A stretch of 64,000 bases of DNA, taken from the NCBI RefSeq assembly GCF_949769195.1, contig NZ_OX458333.1, positions 2,418,001 to 2,482,000 on the forward strand. Direction: 5' to 3'. Shown in pieces: positions 55,175 to 63,637 of the stretch. Source of the stretch: Methylocaldum szegediense (lineage in GTDB: Bacteria; Pseudomonadota; Gammaproteobacteria; Methylococcales; Methylococcaceae). Positions within the stretch are counted from its first letter, which is position 1; each line of letters opens with the position of its first letter. The translations under genes were made by a program, and so were the position numbers. The notes under the pieces are model-generated. The model had not been told where the DNA came from. It saw only the letters and a list, made by a program, of their open reading frames with translations, and did no database searches.

Positions 55175-56020
55175 TCAGTGAAGATCGGTCGTCAGCGACG
55201 GGGCTCCGAAGGCTTCGAGGCTTGCATTGGAGCGGGCGAAGTATTCGTGCCAGAAGGTTTCCAGCGCCTGCATGGTCTTGCCGGAACGGTAGCCGTGTTT
55301 TACCTCGTGGGGCACCAAGCCGGCGCCGAGGACGAATACCCTCGCCCCTCGCAAGTCGGCGAACAAGGCCTGTTTTTCAACCTTGCCCAATTCGTCCTCG
55401 GGTTTGATATCGCGGATACGATTATTGCTGTAGAAACTACCGAAATCGCTGTTCTCCAACATATCGGATACCAACAGCAGAACGCGCTCGCCGGCCTCGT
55501 GACCGCCGGCGTCGTTACCGATCTGCTTGAGCGCCGAGAAAATCTCGCTTCGGGCGATGTCGGTACTGGCGCTGCCGAAACTCTTCAGCATTTGCTGGCC
55601 GAAAGTCTTGCGGAAAAAGCCCTGTTGCTGCGTCAGGCAAGTATCCAGTTGCTTGAGTAGGTTCATGGCTATGCTGTCGCGCGTCTTGCCGGTCAGCGGC
55701 CTCTCCAGTTGGCCGGCGAAAGGCATGCTGAAATAGCGGCCGGCCAGATAGGCGGAGAACTGGTACAAGCGGACGGAATCTCCCGGCTGCACGAAGCGCA
55801 ATACGTGCTGGTAGGCGGATTCCTGCAACTCTTTGGGCAGTTGCAGGGTTTCGTCGATGACCACGATCAGCTCGCGCCCGGTGCCGGCGGGGCGCGCCTC
55901 GCTCATCTTCGCCGCATCGTAGCAACTCGGGATGTCGTTGCGCTCGCCCGCTGCAAGCGCCGCTTCCGCGGCCAGACACGCGCAGAGCAACAGTCCGCCG
56001 GTCAGAATCCCCCGTCTCAT
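55175..56020 (-). CDS. Secreted protein with a von Willebrand A-like fold
   Basis: A 281-residue exported protein. A signal peptide (about 1-23, GLLLCACLAAEAALAAG) is followed by a vWA-like pattern: first strand GRELIVVIDETLQL (Asp56 and Thr58 where the metal-site DxSxS would be), FVQPGDSVRLYQFS, and later RVLLLVSDMLENSDFGSF with Asp186. The metal site looks only partly conserved. It is the last gene of a minus-strand trio and overlaps the preceding gene by 4 nt (ATGA), so the two are translated together. Family name unknown to me. Confidence 0.7.
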   Translation of the reverse strand: MRRGILTGGLLLCACLAAEAALAAGERNDIPSCYDAAKMSEARPAGTGRELIVVIDETLQLPKELQESAYQHVLRFVQPGDSVRLYQFSAYLAGRYFSMPFAGQLERPLTGKTRDSIAMNLLKQLDTCLTQQQGFFRKTFGQQMLKSFGSASTDIARSEIFSALKQIGNDAGGHEAGERVLLLVSDMLENSDFGSFYSNNRIRDIKPEDELGKVEKQALFADLRGARVFVLGAGLVPHEVKHGYRSGKTMQALETFWHEYFARSNASLEAFGAPSLTTDLH

Positions 56021-57618
56021 GCCACACCTCCCGCATGGCCGCCGCGCGCACGCGCGATCGCCGCCTGCACTTTCTGCTTGCGTTGCAACAGGGCGGCGTC
56101 TATACCGAGTTCCTTGGCGATCTCAAGCAGTTCCTGCTCCGAATAGAGAGTCAGGTCGCCTAGTCCTGCGATCAGGCTCTCGGTTTCGGAGGCGGGTGCA
56201 GGATCCGGCATGGGTGCGGCTTCGGCATGCGCGGCCGGCGCCGTCGCAGGTGCCTGGGGCGCGGGATGCGGCGTCGCGGCTACAGCTCTGGCCGCGTGCT
56301 CCCGCTCCAATTCCAGGCGCTGCTTCTCGTCGCCTAGACGGTCGCGATACTTGTTCAGGCGCCGCATGCGCACATAGTGATCGAAAGTGCCGCGCATGAA
56401 TCCCGACCCGTCGCTGCCCGCCAGCACATGGCGTTGTTCGATGCGCTGATGCAGTGCGTCCAGTGCCGCCTGGGCATCCGCGGCGATGCGTTCGCGTTTC
56501 TGCTCGTAGTATGCGGCGAATTCCTCGGCGCTGTTGAACCGGCCGATGAATTTCGCGGCATCCTTGGATTGCTTGCCGGCGAAGGAGCGGAAGAAACCGA
56601 CCATCACGCCCACGATCTGGATACCGACGAAGATCACCGACAGGATGGCGAAGGTGGTCTTGTAGGCCTGGATACGCGCGGAGAGGATCTCGCTGTTGGC
56701 GCGCTCGTCCGCGGCCTGTCCGTCGTTCTGCGCCTCCTGCGGAAGATCGAATAGAGACATGGTGCCGCCGCTGTCGAGACCGCCCTGCTGCGTGAACGGA
56801 CTGTTGTTGACCTGCCCGGTCTCAAGCTCGTTGATGGTGAGCGAACGAATCCAGTAGGCGCCCACGGCAAATATCGTTATCAGAGTCACCGCCACGACCG
56901 TCAACACCCAGCCGCCTCTGACGCTGGCGTTGTGCGGCACGCGGTTGACGATCTGGATGTACTCCGGCTCGTCGTTGTCCTCGTAGGTACGGTCCAGATC
57001 GATGCGGCCGCTAGGCTTGAGCGCCTTGGCGCTGTGATCTCGGCGGGCGTTCTCGTACCACGTGCGCGCCTTCTTCAGCAGGGCGTTGCGATGGATCTCC
57101 CAGCCCATCATATGGGTGACGGTCACCAGAATCACCGCGATCATGATGGCCAGTCCCCATGCGGCAAAAATCGCCTGGTTGCTGGACACCCGATTGTCCA
57201 TGAACGGCACCAGCACCAGCGAGAAGATGTAGGCTTCCAACAGTACCAGAATGATGGTGCCTATCCACATCGGCAGACTCTTGGGCCGGCGTCCGCGTTC
57301 GTCAGCCTTGTTCAGGTAGTCCGCGCATTTGTCGAAGAAGGCGGCATCTTTGGTGAAGCTGATATAGTGGGCGTAAAAGCGCGCGCAAAGCGCTTCCTCG
57401 CTCTTGTACCAGACGACGCCGTCGGTCTCGCGGCTCCTGATGTGAGGCTTGCGCGATTCGCTGGCGATGGTGCCGGCCAGCGGAAACCACACCCCCAAGC
57501 GCATGAAGAAATAGCGGACCTGGTCCCACCAGAACACGACGGCCAGCGTTAAGGCCATCGTCGCCAGTATGTACCAGTACGTACGTGCCAACATCAACCC
57601 TTCAGTCAGAGAATCCAT
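56017..57618 (-). CDS. Polytopic membrane protein with C-terminal helix-extension-helix-like motif
   Basis: A 533-residue inner-membrane protein with helices at about 13-31, 117-139, 150-170, 236-256 and 322-343. A charged region (about 350-430) contains coiled-coil-like runs. A Pro/Ala-rich linker (about 440-480) leads to a last segment, YSEQELLEIAKELGIDAALL with QRKQKVQAAIARAR, resembling HeH/SAP or Rho-N type nucleic-acid-binding helices. No named family fits the whole. It is the middle gene of the trio, 27 nt after the OmpA-like gene and coupled to the vWA-like gene. Confidence 0.75.
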   Translation of the reverse strand: MDSLTEGLMLARTYWYILATMALTLAVVFWWDQVRYFFMRLGVWFPLAGTIASESRKPHIRSRETDGVVWYKSEEALCARFYAHYISFTKDAAFFDKCADYLNKADERGRRPKSLPMWIGTIILVLLEAYIFSLVLVPFMDNRVSSNQAIFAAWGLAIMIAVILVTVTHMMGWEIHRNALLKKARTWYENARRDHSAKALKPSGRIDLDRTYEDNDEPEYIQIVNRVPHNASVRGGWVLTVVAVTLITIFAVGAYWIRSLTINELETGQVNNSPFTQQGGLDSGGTMSLFDLPQEAQNDGQAADERANSEILSARIQAYKTTFAILSVIFVGIQIVGVMVGFFRSFAGKQSKDAAKFIGRFNSAEEFAAYYEQKRERIAADAQAALDALHQRIEQRHVLAGSDGSGFMRGTFDHYVRMRRLNKYRDRLGDEKQRLELEREHAARAVAATPHPAPQAPATAPAAHAEAAPMPDPAPASETESLIAGLGDLTLYSEQELLEIAKELGIDAALLQRKQKVQAAIARARGGHAGGVA

Positions 57619-57645
57619 AATGCCTTGCCCTAGTACGTAAACGGA

Positions 57646-59115
57646 TCAATAGCCGCGCGGAATGTAATCGGCCGCGTAAACCGTGCGTGAGCTGCGCGGA
57701 TAATACAGTTTGCCGCCCGAGGCGTTGCCCGAACTCTTGGACATCGCCACATCGATGCAGGACAACGGCGCGCCCTCTTCCTGCACGAATACCCGATAGA
57801 GAATGCTGTCCTCTCCTTCGTAAGCGTTGGCCAGTGCCGCGAGTTTAGCCGCGTGGCGGTTGCCGCGTTCGAAATCTTTCACGACCAGCACGGCGGGTGG
57901 CTTCACGACTTGTGCGCCCTCGCGCAGCACCGCGACCGGCGAGAGCGTCACCTGGTGTCCGTTCACCAGCCCGGACCAGGGGCGGCCATTCATGTTGGTC
58001 AAGTAGGCGTTGGTGGCATACTGCCTGAGCTCTGCGCCGCTCGCGAGATTTTTCACGGCACCCGCCACGCGTGGCTGGTCTTCGTTGCAGCTGCGCACGG
58101 GTAGCTCCGAGGCATGGGCGCTGCTGATCAGCGACAGCCCAGACCGTTTCGGCTTGATGCCGCCGGCCAGCGTCCAGGCGACATCGGCAGCCGGCACGCC
58201 GCCGAAATCGACGGGCGCCGAGGGTTTGGCGGTAGCGGTTCGCGGCTGCGCGGTCGCGGGCGCCTTCTTCTTGGCGGCGGGCCTTTTCGCCGTTTTCGCT
58301 TTTGGTGCGGGCGCCGCGTCGGTCGCCTCGGTGCGGGTGCCGTGCGCCAGGTAGCGGGGATTGGCCTGCTCCTGGGCGACCCGCAGTTTCAGTATCTCGG
58401 TGGAAGCGACCTCGACGATTTCCACGCGGCGATTGGCAGCGCGCCCTGATACCGTTCCGTTATCCGCGATCGGACGGGAAGCGCCCGCGCCCTGGTAATA
58501 AATATTCGACGGATTGACGCCCGCCCGAGCCAACACCGCGCCAACGGTGCGAGCCCGCTGTTCGGAAAGACGCTGGTTGGATTCGGCGGTGCCGGTAGCG
58601 TCAGTGTGCCCGACTACGAGTAGCGCCCGCGATGAGCCGCCCTCGCTGAGTTGCTGGCGGAACACCTGAGCGAGCTTTTCCACCTGCCGTCGGCCGTCAG
58701 GCGTCAACTGATCGCTGCCGACGGGGAACATGCCCTGATCCTGTACCTGGGCCACGATACCCACATCCTCAGCTGGTCCGACAGGTTTACCGGGTTGTAC
58801 CGGGGCTTGTCTCCGCAGCGTTTCGACCTGCATGCGCAAATTCTCTTCCCGCGCTACCCGTTCCAGCTCCTGAAGCCGGTTTTGCCAGGCGTAACCCGCG
58901 GCACAGCCCACTGCAGCGCCTGAAGCGGCACCTATGGCAATGTCCTTCGCTTTGCCGCTGATAACTGCGCCGAGAGCCGCTCCCGCCATTGCTCCCCCCA
59001 CGCAGCCGATCGCCGTGCCGTAGTCGCGGCCCAACTGATTCAAGGACGCACAGCCCGCCAGCGACACGGCCGTCGCCAATGCCGTCAGACGGAATAATCG
59101 TGATCTTGTTTGCAT
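57646..59115 (-). CDS. OmpA-family lipoprotein with glycine zipper and long C-terminal extension
   Basis: A 489-residue protein. The start at 59115 (GGGGGAT upstream) gives a lipoprotein signal with lipobox SLAGCAS (Cys22). A Gly/Ala-rich zipper follows (about 35-75; GGAMAGAALGAVISGKAKDI). The OmpA-like peptidoglycan-binding domain (about 115-235) includes LLVVGHTDATGTAESNQRLS, EQRARTVGAVL, and GRAANRRVEIVE, all with the expected residues. An Ala/Lys-rich linker leads to a C-terminal domain of about 200 residues that I do not recognise. It heads the envelope trio and should tie it to the cell wall. Confidence 0.85.
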   Translation of the reverse strand: MQTRSRLFRLTALATAVSLAGCASLNQLGRDYGTAIGCVGGAMAGAALGAVISGKAKDIAIGAASGAAVGCAAGYAWQNRLQELERVAREENLRMQVETLRRQAPVQPGKPVGPAEDVGIVAQVQDQGMFPVGSDQLTPDGRRQVEKLAQVFRQQLSEGGSSRALLVVGHTDATGTAESNQRLSEQRARTVGAVLARAGVNPSNIYYQGAGASRPIADNGTVSGRAANRRVEIVEVASTEILKLRVAQEQANPRYLAHGTRTEATDAAPAPKAKTAKRPAAKKKAPATAQPRTATAKPSAPVDFGGVPAADVAWTLAGGIKPKRSGLSLISSAHASELPVRSCNEDQPRVAGAVKNLASGAELRQYATNAYLTNMNGRPWSGLVNGHQVTLSPVAVLREGAQVVKPPAVLVVKDFERGNRHAAKLAALANAYEGEDSILYRVFVQEEGAPLSCIDVAMSKSSGNASGGKLYYPRSSRTVYAADYIPRGY

Positions 59116-60664
59116 GATATCCCCCATATCGTTTCCCTTATGCGCAACGACCGGGCCAGGCCACAGCAGAATCCCCTACTGAGTCCGTGAAGCTTGCGTT
59201 GATCCTGTTGCCCTATGTCCCCAGCTATCTTGCGAACTCCTCCCGCACCTCGGACAAGACTCTTGGATCGACGCTCAACAGTTCCTGCCCAAGTTTTCGC
59301 GTCCCTAGTTCCGCGTGTTTTTTAGCCGCCGTCGAAGTGTCTGGTCCTTGTGTTGTAGCGCCTCCGAATGGTCGGCGAGTAACACGAGTGCCCGATGCTA
59401 TTCGCAGGACAGCGCTATTACCCTGCTTTCTAGGGGTTCCGGCTGCTTTGAGACCTCCTCAAAGGAGCGTCCACGTGCCGCTCCGAAAGCTCGCCCAAAC
59501 CGTCCCGGTGGCAGATAGTTCGTGGATTTGATGGGCAAACCCATCCAGCGTCGCCGCCAGCGAGTCGCTTGATCATCACGGCCTCGCCCTCCTGCAACAG
59601 CACCGGCCCGTCAATCGACACGGCGATTACCGCATCGAACGGCTCGGGCTGTTTGCGTCTTTCCTGATACAGCGCTACGTCCTGCTCGGGACCGTCTTAC
59701 GGAGATCTTGAAGGCACCTGCGCCGCCTTGATACAGGCTTCCAGGACCGCCATCTCAGCGTGCAAAACATCAACCGAGAGAGACATCCGCCGCGTCGCTG
59801 GACCGCCCCGCCGATTTGCCGTCGAGAACAGCCAGAGCCTGACAGTAGCTGCGATCAATCTTGTGAATGGTGGCGAGTCACTGTTTCAGGAGACCGGTCT
59901 ACGCCTGCATTTCCTTGACGGATTCGAGTGCCACCGCTTCGTAGGGACGTTTCTTTCCTCCGTGGCGACCGCCGATCCCGGATCTCTCTTGCCTAAGCGC
60001 CGGTCTGCCATGCCTGTTACAGCACCTCCTCGGGCGAAGCGGTACGGGCGTCGCGAAAAGGAACGACGAGCGTAGAGGCTGTGGCAAAAAGGCAAAAAAT
60101 ACCTGTGCGACGGGAAGAAAAAGCTTTCCGGCTCCTAGCGGACATGTGTAGCCCCCAATTGATACACCGCCGAAGCCGATGTAATCATTTCCGATTCAGC
60201 TGAAATTTTTCGTCTTCGGATTAGCGATGAATCAGAAAACCCACCGAACGAAAATATCGACGGGGTTGCCATAATGTCTACGGGGTGAAATGCTGTCAAG
60301 CGCAGCCCAAAAGGGCCTCGTACATTTTGCCCGCCGAATGAGACCGCTGGCCGACGCTCCAGAGGACGAGGAAACCTTCGATCACCCATGGATGATGAGC
60401 AGGAGGACAAATCAAGGTCGCAACACGAGAGGCCGAGCACTAATCGCGCGTGTATTTCAAAAGCGTGAAATCCGGAACGCCTGTAGCCTCGGAATCCCCG
60501 CATTTCACCGCGTTGCATGCGGTCCACTCGCTGGCCTCAAGGAGTTGCAACACGCCTGCAACAATTCCGCTCGCCGCGTGATCTAAAGGTGACAAACCGG
60601 ACGCAGATGCTTCGGTCATTTGTGCTCGGAAATGGACGTTTGTCCCGCCGACTAAGGCGTTCAA
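59116..60664. other. 1.5 kb of apparently decayed DNA
   Basis: No intact gene. Protein-like stretches on the minus strand are broken by stops: near 59230-59430 (KLGQELLSVDPRVLSEVREE) and near 59520-59700 (PFDAVIAVSIDGPVLLQEGE). Their families are not clear to me. The right end should hold the fae promoter. Confidence 0.5.
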
Positions 60665-60677
60665 AGGAGGGATTACC

Positions 60678-61202
60678 ATGCAAATGCAAGTGCCGAAAAT
60701 CGATCGGGTATTGGTGGGCGAAGCCTTGGTAGGAGAAGGCAAGGAAGTGGCCCATATCGATCTGATCATGGGACCTAGAGGCAGTAATGCGGAGACCGCC
60801 TTCTGCATCGCGTTGACGAATCAAAAGCGGGGCGACAATGCGCTGCTGGCGCTCGTGGCGCCCAATCTCATGGCCAAACCGCACACGGTGCTGTTCAACA
60901 AAGTCGAAATCAAAAACGAGAAACAAGCGACCCAAATGTTCGGGCCGGCGCAGCGAGGCATCGCCAAAGCCGTGGTGGACAGCGTCAGGGATGGGATCAT
61001 TCCGACGGATGAAGCCGAAAATACCTTCATCTGCGTCGGCGTCTTCATCCATTGGGAAGCCGACAACGACACTAAAATCCAGGACTGGAACTACGAGGCG
61101 ACTAAGCTGGCCATCAAGCGCGCCATCGAAGGCAAACCCACGGTGAACGAAGTCCTGGCGCAGGAGGAAATGTCGCACCATCCGTTGGCGGCTCACGATT
61201 GA
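60678..61202 (+). CDS. fae: Formaldehyde-activating enzyme
   Basis: A 174-residue enzyme that condenses formaldehyde with tetrahydromethanopterin to methylene-H4MPT in the cytoplasm. The active-site region [20 protein letters not shown] carries the family histidine (His26), and [36 protein letters not shown] and [19 protein letters not shown] are all conserved Fae segments. Length matches the family. A strong AAGGAGG lies 6 nt before the ATG. Fae is a marker of H4MPT-dependent methylotrophy. It stands alone here, without mtd, mch or fhc genes, next to decayed DNA; methanotrophs can carry more than one fae. Confidence 0.97.
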   Translation: MQMQVPKIDRVLVGEALVGEGKEVAHIDLIMGPRGSNAETAFCIALTNQKRGDNALLALVAPNLMAKPHTVLFNKVEIKNEKQATQMFGPAQRGIAKAVVDSVRDGIIPTDEAENTFICVGVFIHWEADNDTKIQDWNYEATKLAIKRAIEGKPTVNEVLAQEEMSHHPLAAHD

Positions 61203-61290
61203 ACGTAAAGGTAGGTCTTCCTACACTTTGTCATCTCGAGCCCCTCGTCCCCCGCACCCGAACAGAGGGGCTCGGAGTTCTCGCGACAGA

Positions 61291-62571
61291 CTACGGAACG
61301 CTGAGCGATCCACCCCATCGAGGTCCGTGTTCTTTACCGGCGGCCTTCGAAACCGGTTTGCCGTGGTCTTCCAACCATAGGCGGCCGGCCTCTTCCAACA
61401 GCGGATTGCCGGCTTTGACGAAGTCCCTGGCCATCGCGACATGCCCCGCGAAACTCAAGGCTTCGATGAGCACGTCCTCGCTTCCCGGTTCTCCTTTTTC
61501 GATACGTTCACCATAAGTCTCGGCCACTGGGGCCGCACTCCGGGCTCTTGCCGCAACGATGTCAGCCGCGCGGGAATCCTTGGCTTTTCGCAGCGCCATG
61601 CCGGCCCCGTGGCGGATTCGCCAGTCGGTGTGGTCCAGGGCGGCGATCAACGATCCAATCGCGGCGGGCCCCATGGTAAGCAGCGTTTCCCGAACTACCC
61701 TTCGGAATTCGGCATCACCGTCCCCGAGCCGCTGGATTAGCGATTCGACGGCGCGGGGGCCGATGCTCGCCAAAGCTTCCGTGGCCCCGGTCCGGATCCC
61801 CGGATCGTCGTTCCGCAATGCATCTACAAGGGCATCCGCCGCAGGCGGGCCGATCGCTGCCAGCGCTTCCACCAGCTTCGCCCGAAACCCCACCTCGCTG
61901 TCCTTGAGTGCGGCGATCAGGGGTCCGACCGCTCTAGCATCTTTCAAGCGCCCGAGAGCGATCGCCGCATCCCACTGGACCGAGGGTTCGTCGTCTTTCA
62001 AAGCTTCGGCCAAAGGCTCAACCGCACGAGGGTCGCCAAGGTTCCCGAGCGATTCCGCGGCTTCCCGGCGAACCACGGCGTCGCTGTCAAACAAAGCGCC
62101 GACCAGCGGCGCCACCGAAGATGGCGCTTTGATTTCTCCCAGCGCCTTGACCGCGCCCCAGCGCACCGAAGGCTCGCTGTCCCTAAGCGCATCGACGAGG
62201 GGTGGGATTGCCACCTTGCCCAGGCTTCCCAGCGCTACAGCTGCCGCCCATTGCACTGCCGCATCGCCGCCCCTCAGACTCCCGAGCAGCGGCTCGACCG
62301 CCCTGGGATCCTTGATTTCGCCCAGTGCCTCGGCGGCTTTCCGCCGGACGTCCGGGTCCTCGTCGCGCAAGGCTGCGACGACGGAGTCGAAAGCCCTGGG
62401 ATCGCGAGTTTCGCCCAGCCTCTCTACGGCCTCGCGACGAACCACCGAGTTGCCCTCCTTGACAGCGTCGATCAAAGCACCCACCGGCGGGCCATCTTCA
62501 GCTGCCGCTCCGGCGGAAAAGAGCCATCCGAAGAGTAATGTGAGCCGGAGTTTTCCTTGCGCCTGGATCAT
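61291..62571 (-). CDS. Secreted HEAT-repeat (PBS lyase-type) protein
   Basis: A 426-residue protein with a signal peptide (MIQAQGKLRLTLLFGWLFSA) and about ten HEAT-like repeats of 31 residues (about 30-340). A typical unit is VRRKAAEALGEIKDPRAVEP followed by LLGSLRGGDAA; positions of Ala, Leu, Gly and Pro recur throughout. The last 80 residues are non-repeated. The repeats form a superhelix for protein binding; no catalytic motif is visible. The start at 62571 has GAGG upstream; a GTG three codons earlier is possible. It converges on fae and is followed upstream by the glycosyltransferase gene on the same strand. Confidence 0.85.
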   Translation of the reverse strand: MIQAQGKLRLTLLFGWLFSAGAAAEDGPPVGALIDAVKEGNSVVRREAVERLGETRDPRAFDSVVAALRDEDPDVRRKAAEALGEIKDPRAVEPLLGSLRGGDAAVQWAAAVALGSLGKVAIPPLVDALRDSEPSVRWGAVKALGEIKAPSSVAPLVGALFDSDAVVRREAAESLGNLGDPRAVEPLAEALKDDEPSVQWDAAIALGRLKDARAVGPLIAALKDSEVGFRAKLVEALAAIGPPAADALVDALRNDDPGIRTGATEALASIGPRAVESLIQRLGDGDAEFRRVVRETLLTMGPAAIGSLIAALDHTDWRIRHGAGMALRKAKDSRAADIVAARARSAAPVAETYGERIEKGEPGSEDVLIEALSFAGHVAMARDFVKAGNPLLEEAGRLWLEDHGKPVSKAAGKEHGPRWGGSLSVP

Positions 62572-62598
62572 GCCGGACACCTCGGCAGGACAAAGTCC

Positions 62599-63525
62599 TC
62601 AGAGCACAGCCCGACGCCAGTAGGCTTGATGCAGACTGAGGCGCCTGTTGAGAAACAGAGGCAGCTTTCGGTGCAGGGAGCTTCCCATCTTGAAGCCCAA
62701 CCACTTGAGCCCGGTGCGAAGTACGGCCGACGGCATCAGCCACGGTGCGTTTTTCGCGAGATAGCGGAGTTCCGAGATAACAAAACGTCGACCTTCGCCG
62801 GCCGCACTTCCGAAGGTTTGCTGCAGCCACGGCGTCCGAGCGTGAAACACGCCGATATCGAAGTAGCGCTTGAATTCGTCCGTGTAAGCATAATCGTGCG
62901 AATGGTAGACCCGAGCATCGGCGCAATAGGCAATTTTCCAGCCCAAGAGCAGCATTTTGCCGGCGACGAAGGTGTCTTCGTTCATGACAGTGTCGGTGGG
63001 AAAGCCACCCACCTCGAGCAAGGCATTGCGCCGATAGGCGGCGAACGAGTTGGAAATGAAGGCCGTCTTGATGCCCAGCCGGCTGCGATCGTCCAGCGTT
63101 CGTACCTGGCTCTCGGGCGGATAGTTGAAAAGTCGCGCATGAGCGCCGATGGGTCTAGCGTCTCGATGCGGGAGCTGGCGGCCATAGGCGGCACCGACCC
63201 GTTCGTCCGCGAACGCGTCCAGAAGACGCTCGATCGCCTCGGGATCGGCCAACAAGGCATCCTGAGTCAGGAACACGATGATCTCGGCTTCGGGCATAAG
63301 GCCGATCCCGAACTGCCGGGTTCCGCCGTGGTTGAAATCGGCCTTCGCGATGAGCCGCACTTCGAAACCGTAGGAACGCGCCAAGGCCACGGTGTCGTCG
63401 CTGGACGACGAATCGATGACCAGGAGGCGGTCAGGCTTTCGGGTCTGCCGATCGAAAGCGGCGAGCCACGATCGCCAGAGGCTTCCCCCGTTCAGGGTAG
63501 GAACAATGAGACCGATATGAGCCAT
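62599..63525 (-). CDS. Family 2 glycosyltransferase (rhamnosyltransferase-like)
   Basis: A 308-residue GT-A enzyme. The nucleotide-binding start IGLIVPTLNGGSLWRSWLAA is followed by LLVIDSSSSDDTVALARSYG, and the metal-binding region is EIIVFLTQDALLADPEAIER with the DA pair. Later motifs are AAYGRQLPHRDARPIGAHAR and NEDTFVAGKMLLLGWKIAYC. This layout matches rhamnosyltransferases of O-antigen or exopolysaccharide synthesis. No other polysaccharide gene is near, except the HEAT-repeat gene 27 nt downstream, with which it may be co-transcribed. Confidence 0.9.
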   Translation of the reverse strand: MAHIGLIVPTLNGGSLWRSWLAAFDRQTRKPDRLLVIDSSSSDDTVALARSYGFEVRLIAKADFNHGGTRQFGIGLMPEAEIIVFLTQDALLADPEAIERLLDAFADERVGAAYGRQLPHRDARPIGAHARLFNYPPESQVRTLDDRSRLGIKTAFISNSFAAYRRNALLEVGGFPTDTVMNEDTFVAGKMLLLGWKIAYCADARVYHSHDYAYTDEFKRYFDIGVFHARTPWLQQTFGSAAGEGRRFVISELRYLAKNAPWLMPSAVLRTGLKWLGFKMGSSLHRKLPLFLNRRLSLHQAYWRRAVL

Positions 63526-63586
63526 GGAGACTTCCGATTGATAAAATTGCTGAATAGGTTTTCTGTGGGAAAAGGTCTGATACGCA

Positions 63587-63630
63587 GAGCCTGTCCTGAG
63601 CCGGTCGAAGGACCTGTTCTGAGCCCTGAG
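63587..63630. repeat. Dispersed palindromic repeat
   Basis: GAGCCTGTCCTGAGCCGGTC then GAAGGACCTGTTCTGAGCCC, a copy of the repeat seen at 42929, located between the glycosyltransferase and the IS481-like transposase. Confidence 0.65.
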
Positions 63631-63637
63631 TTAGGCC

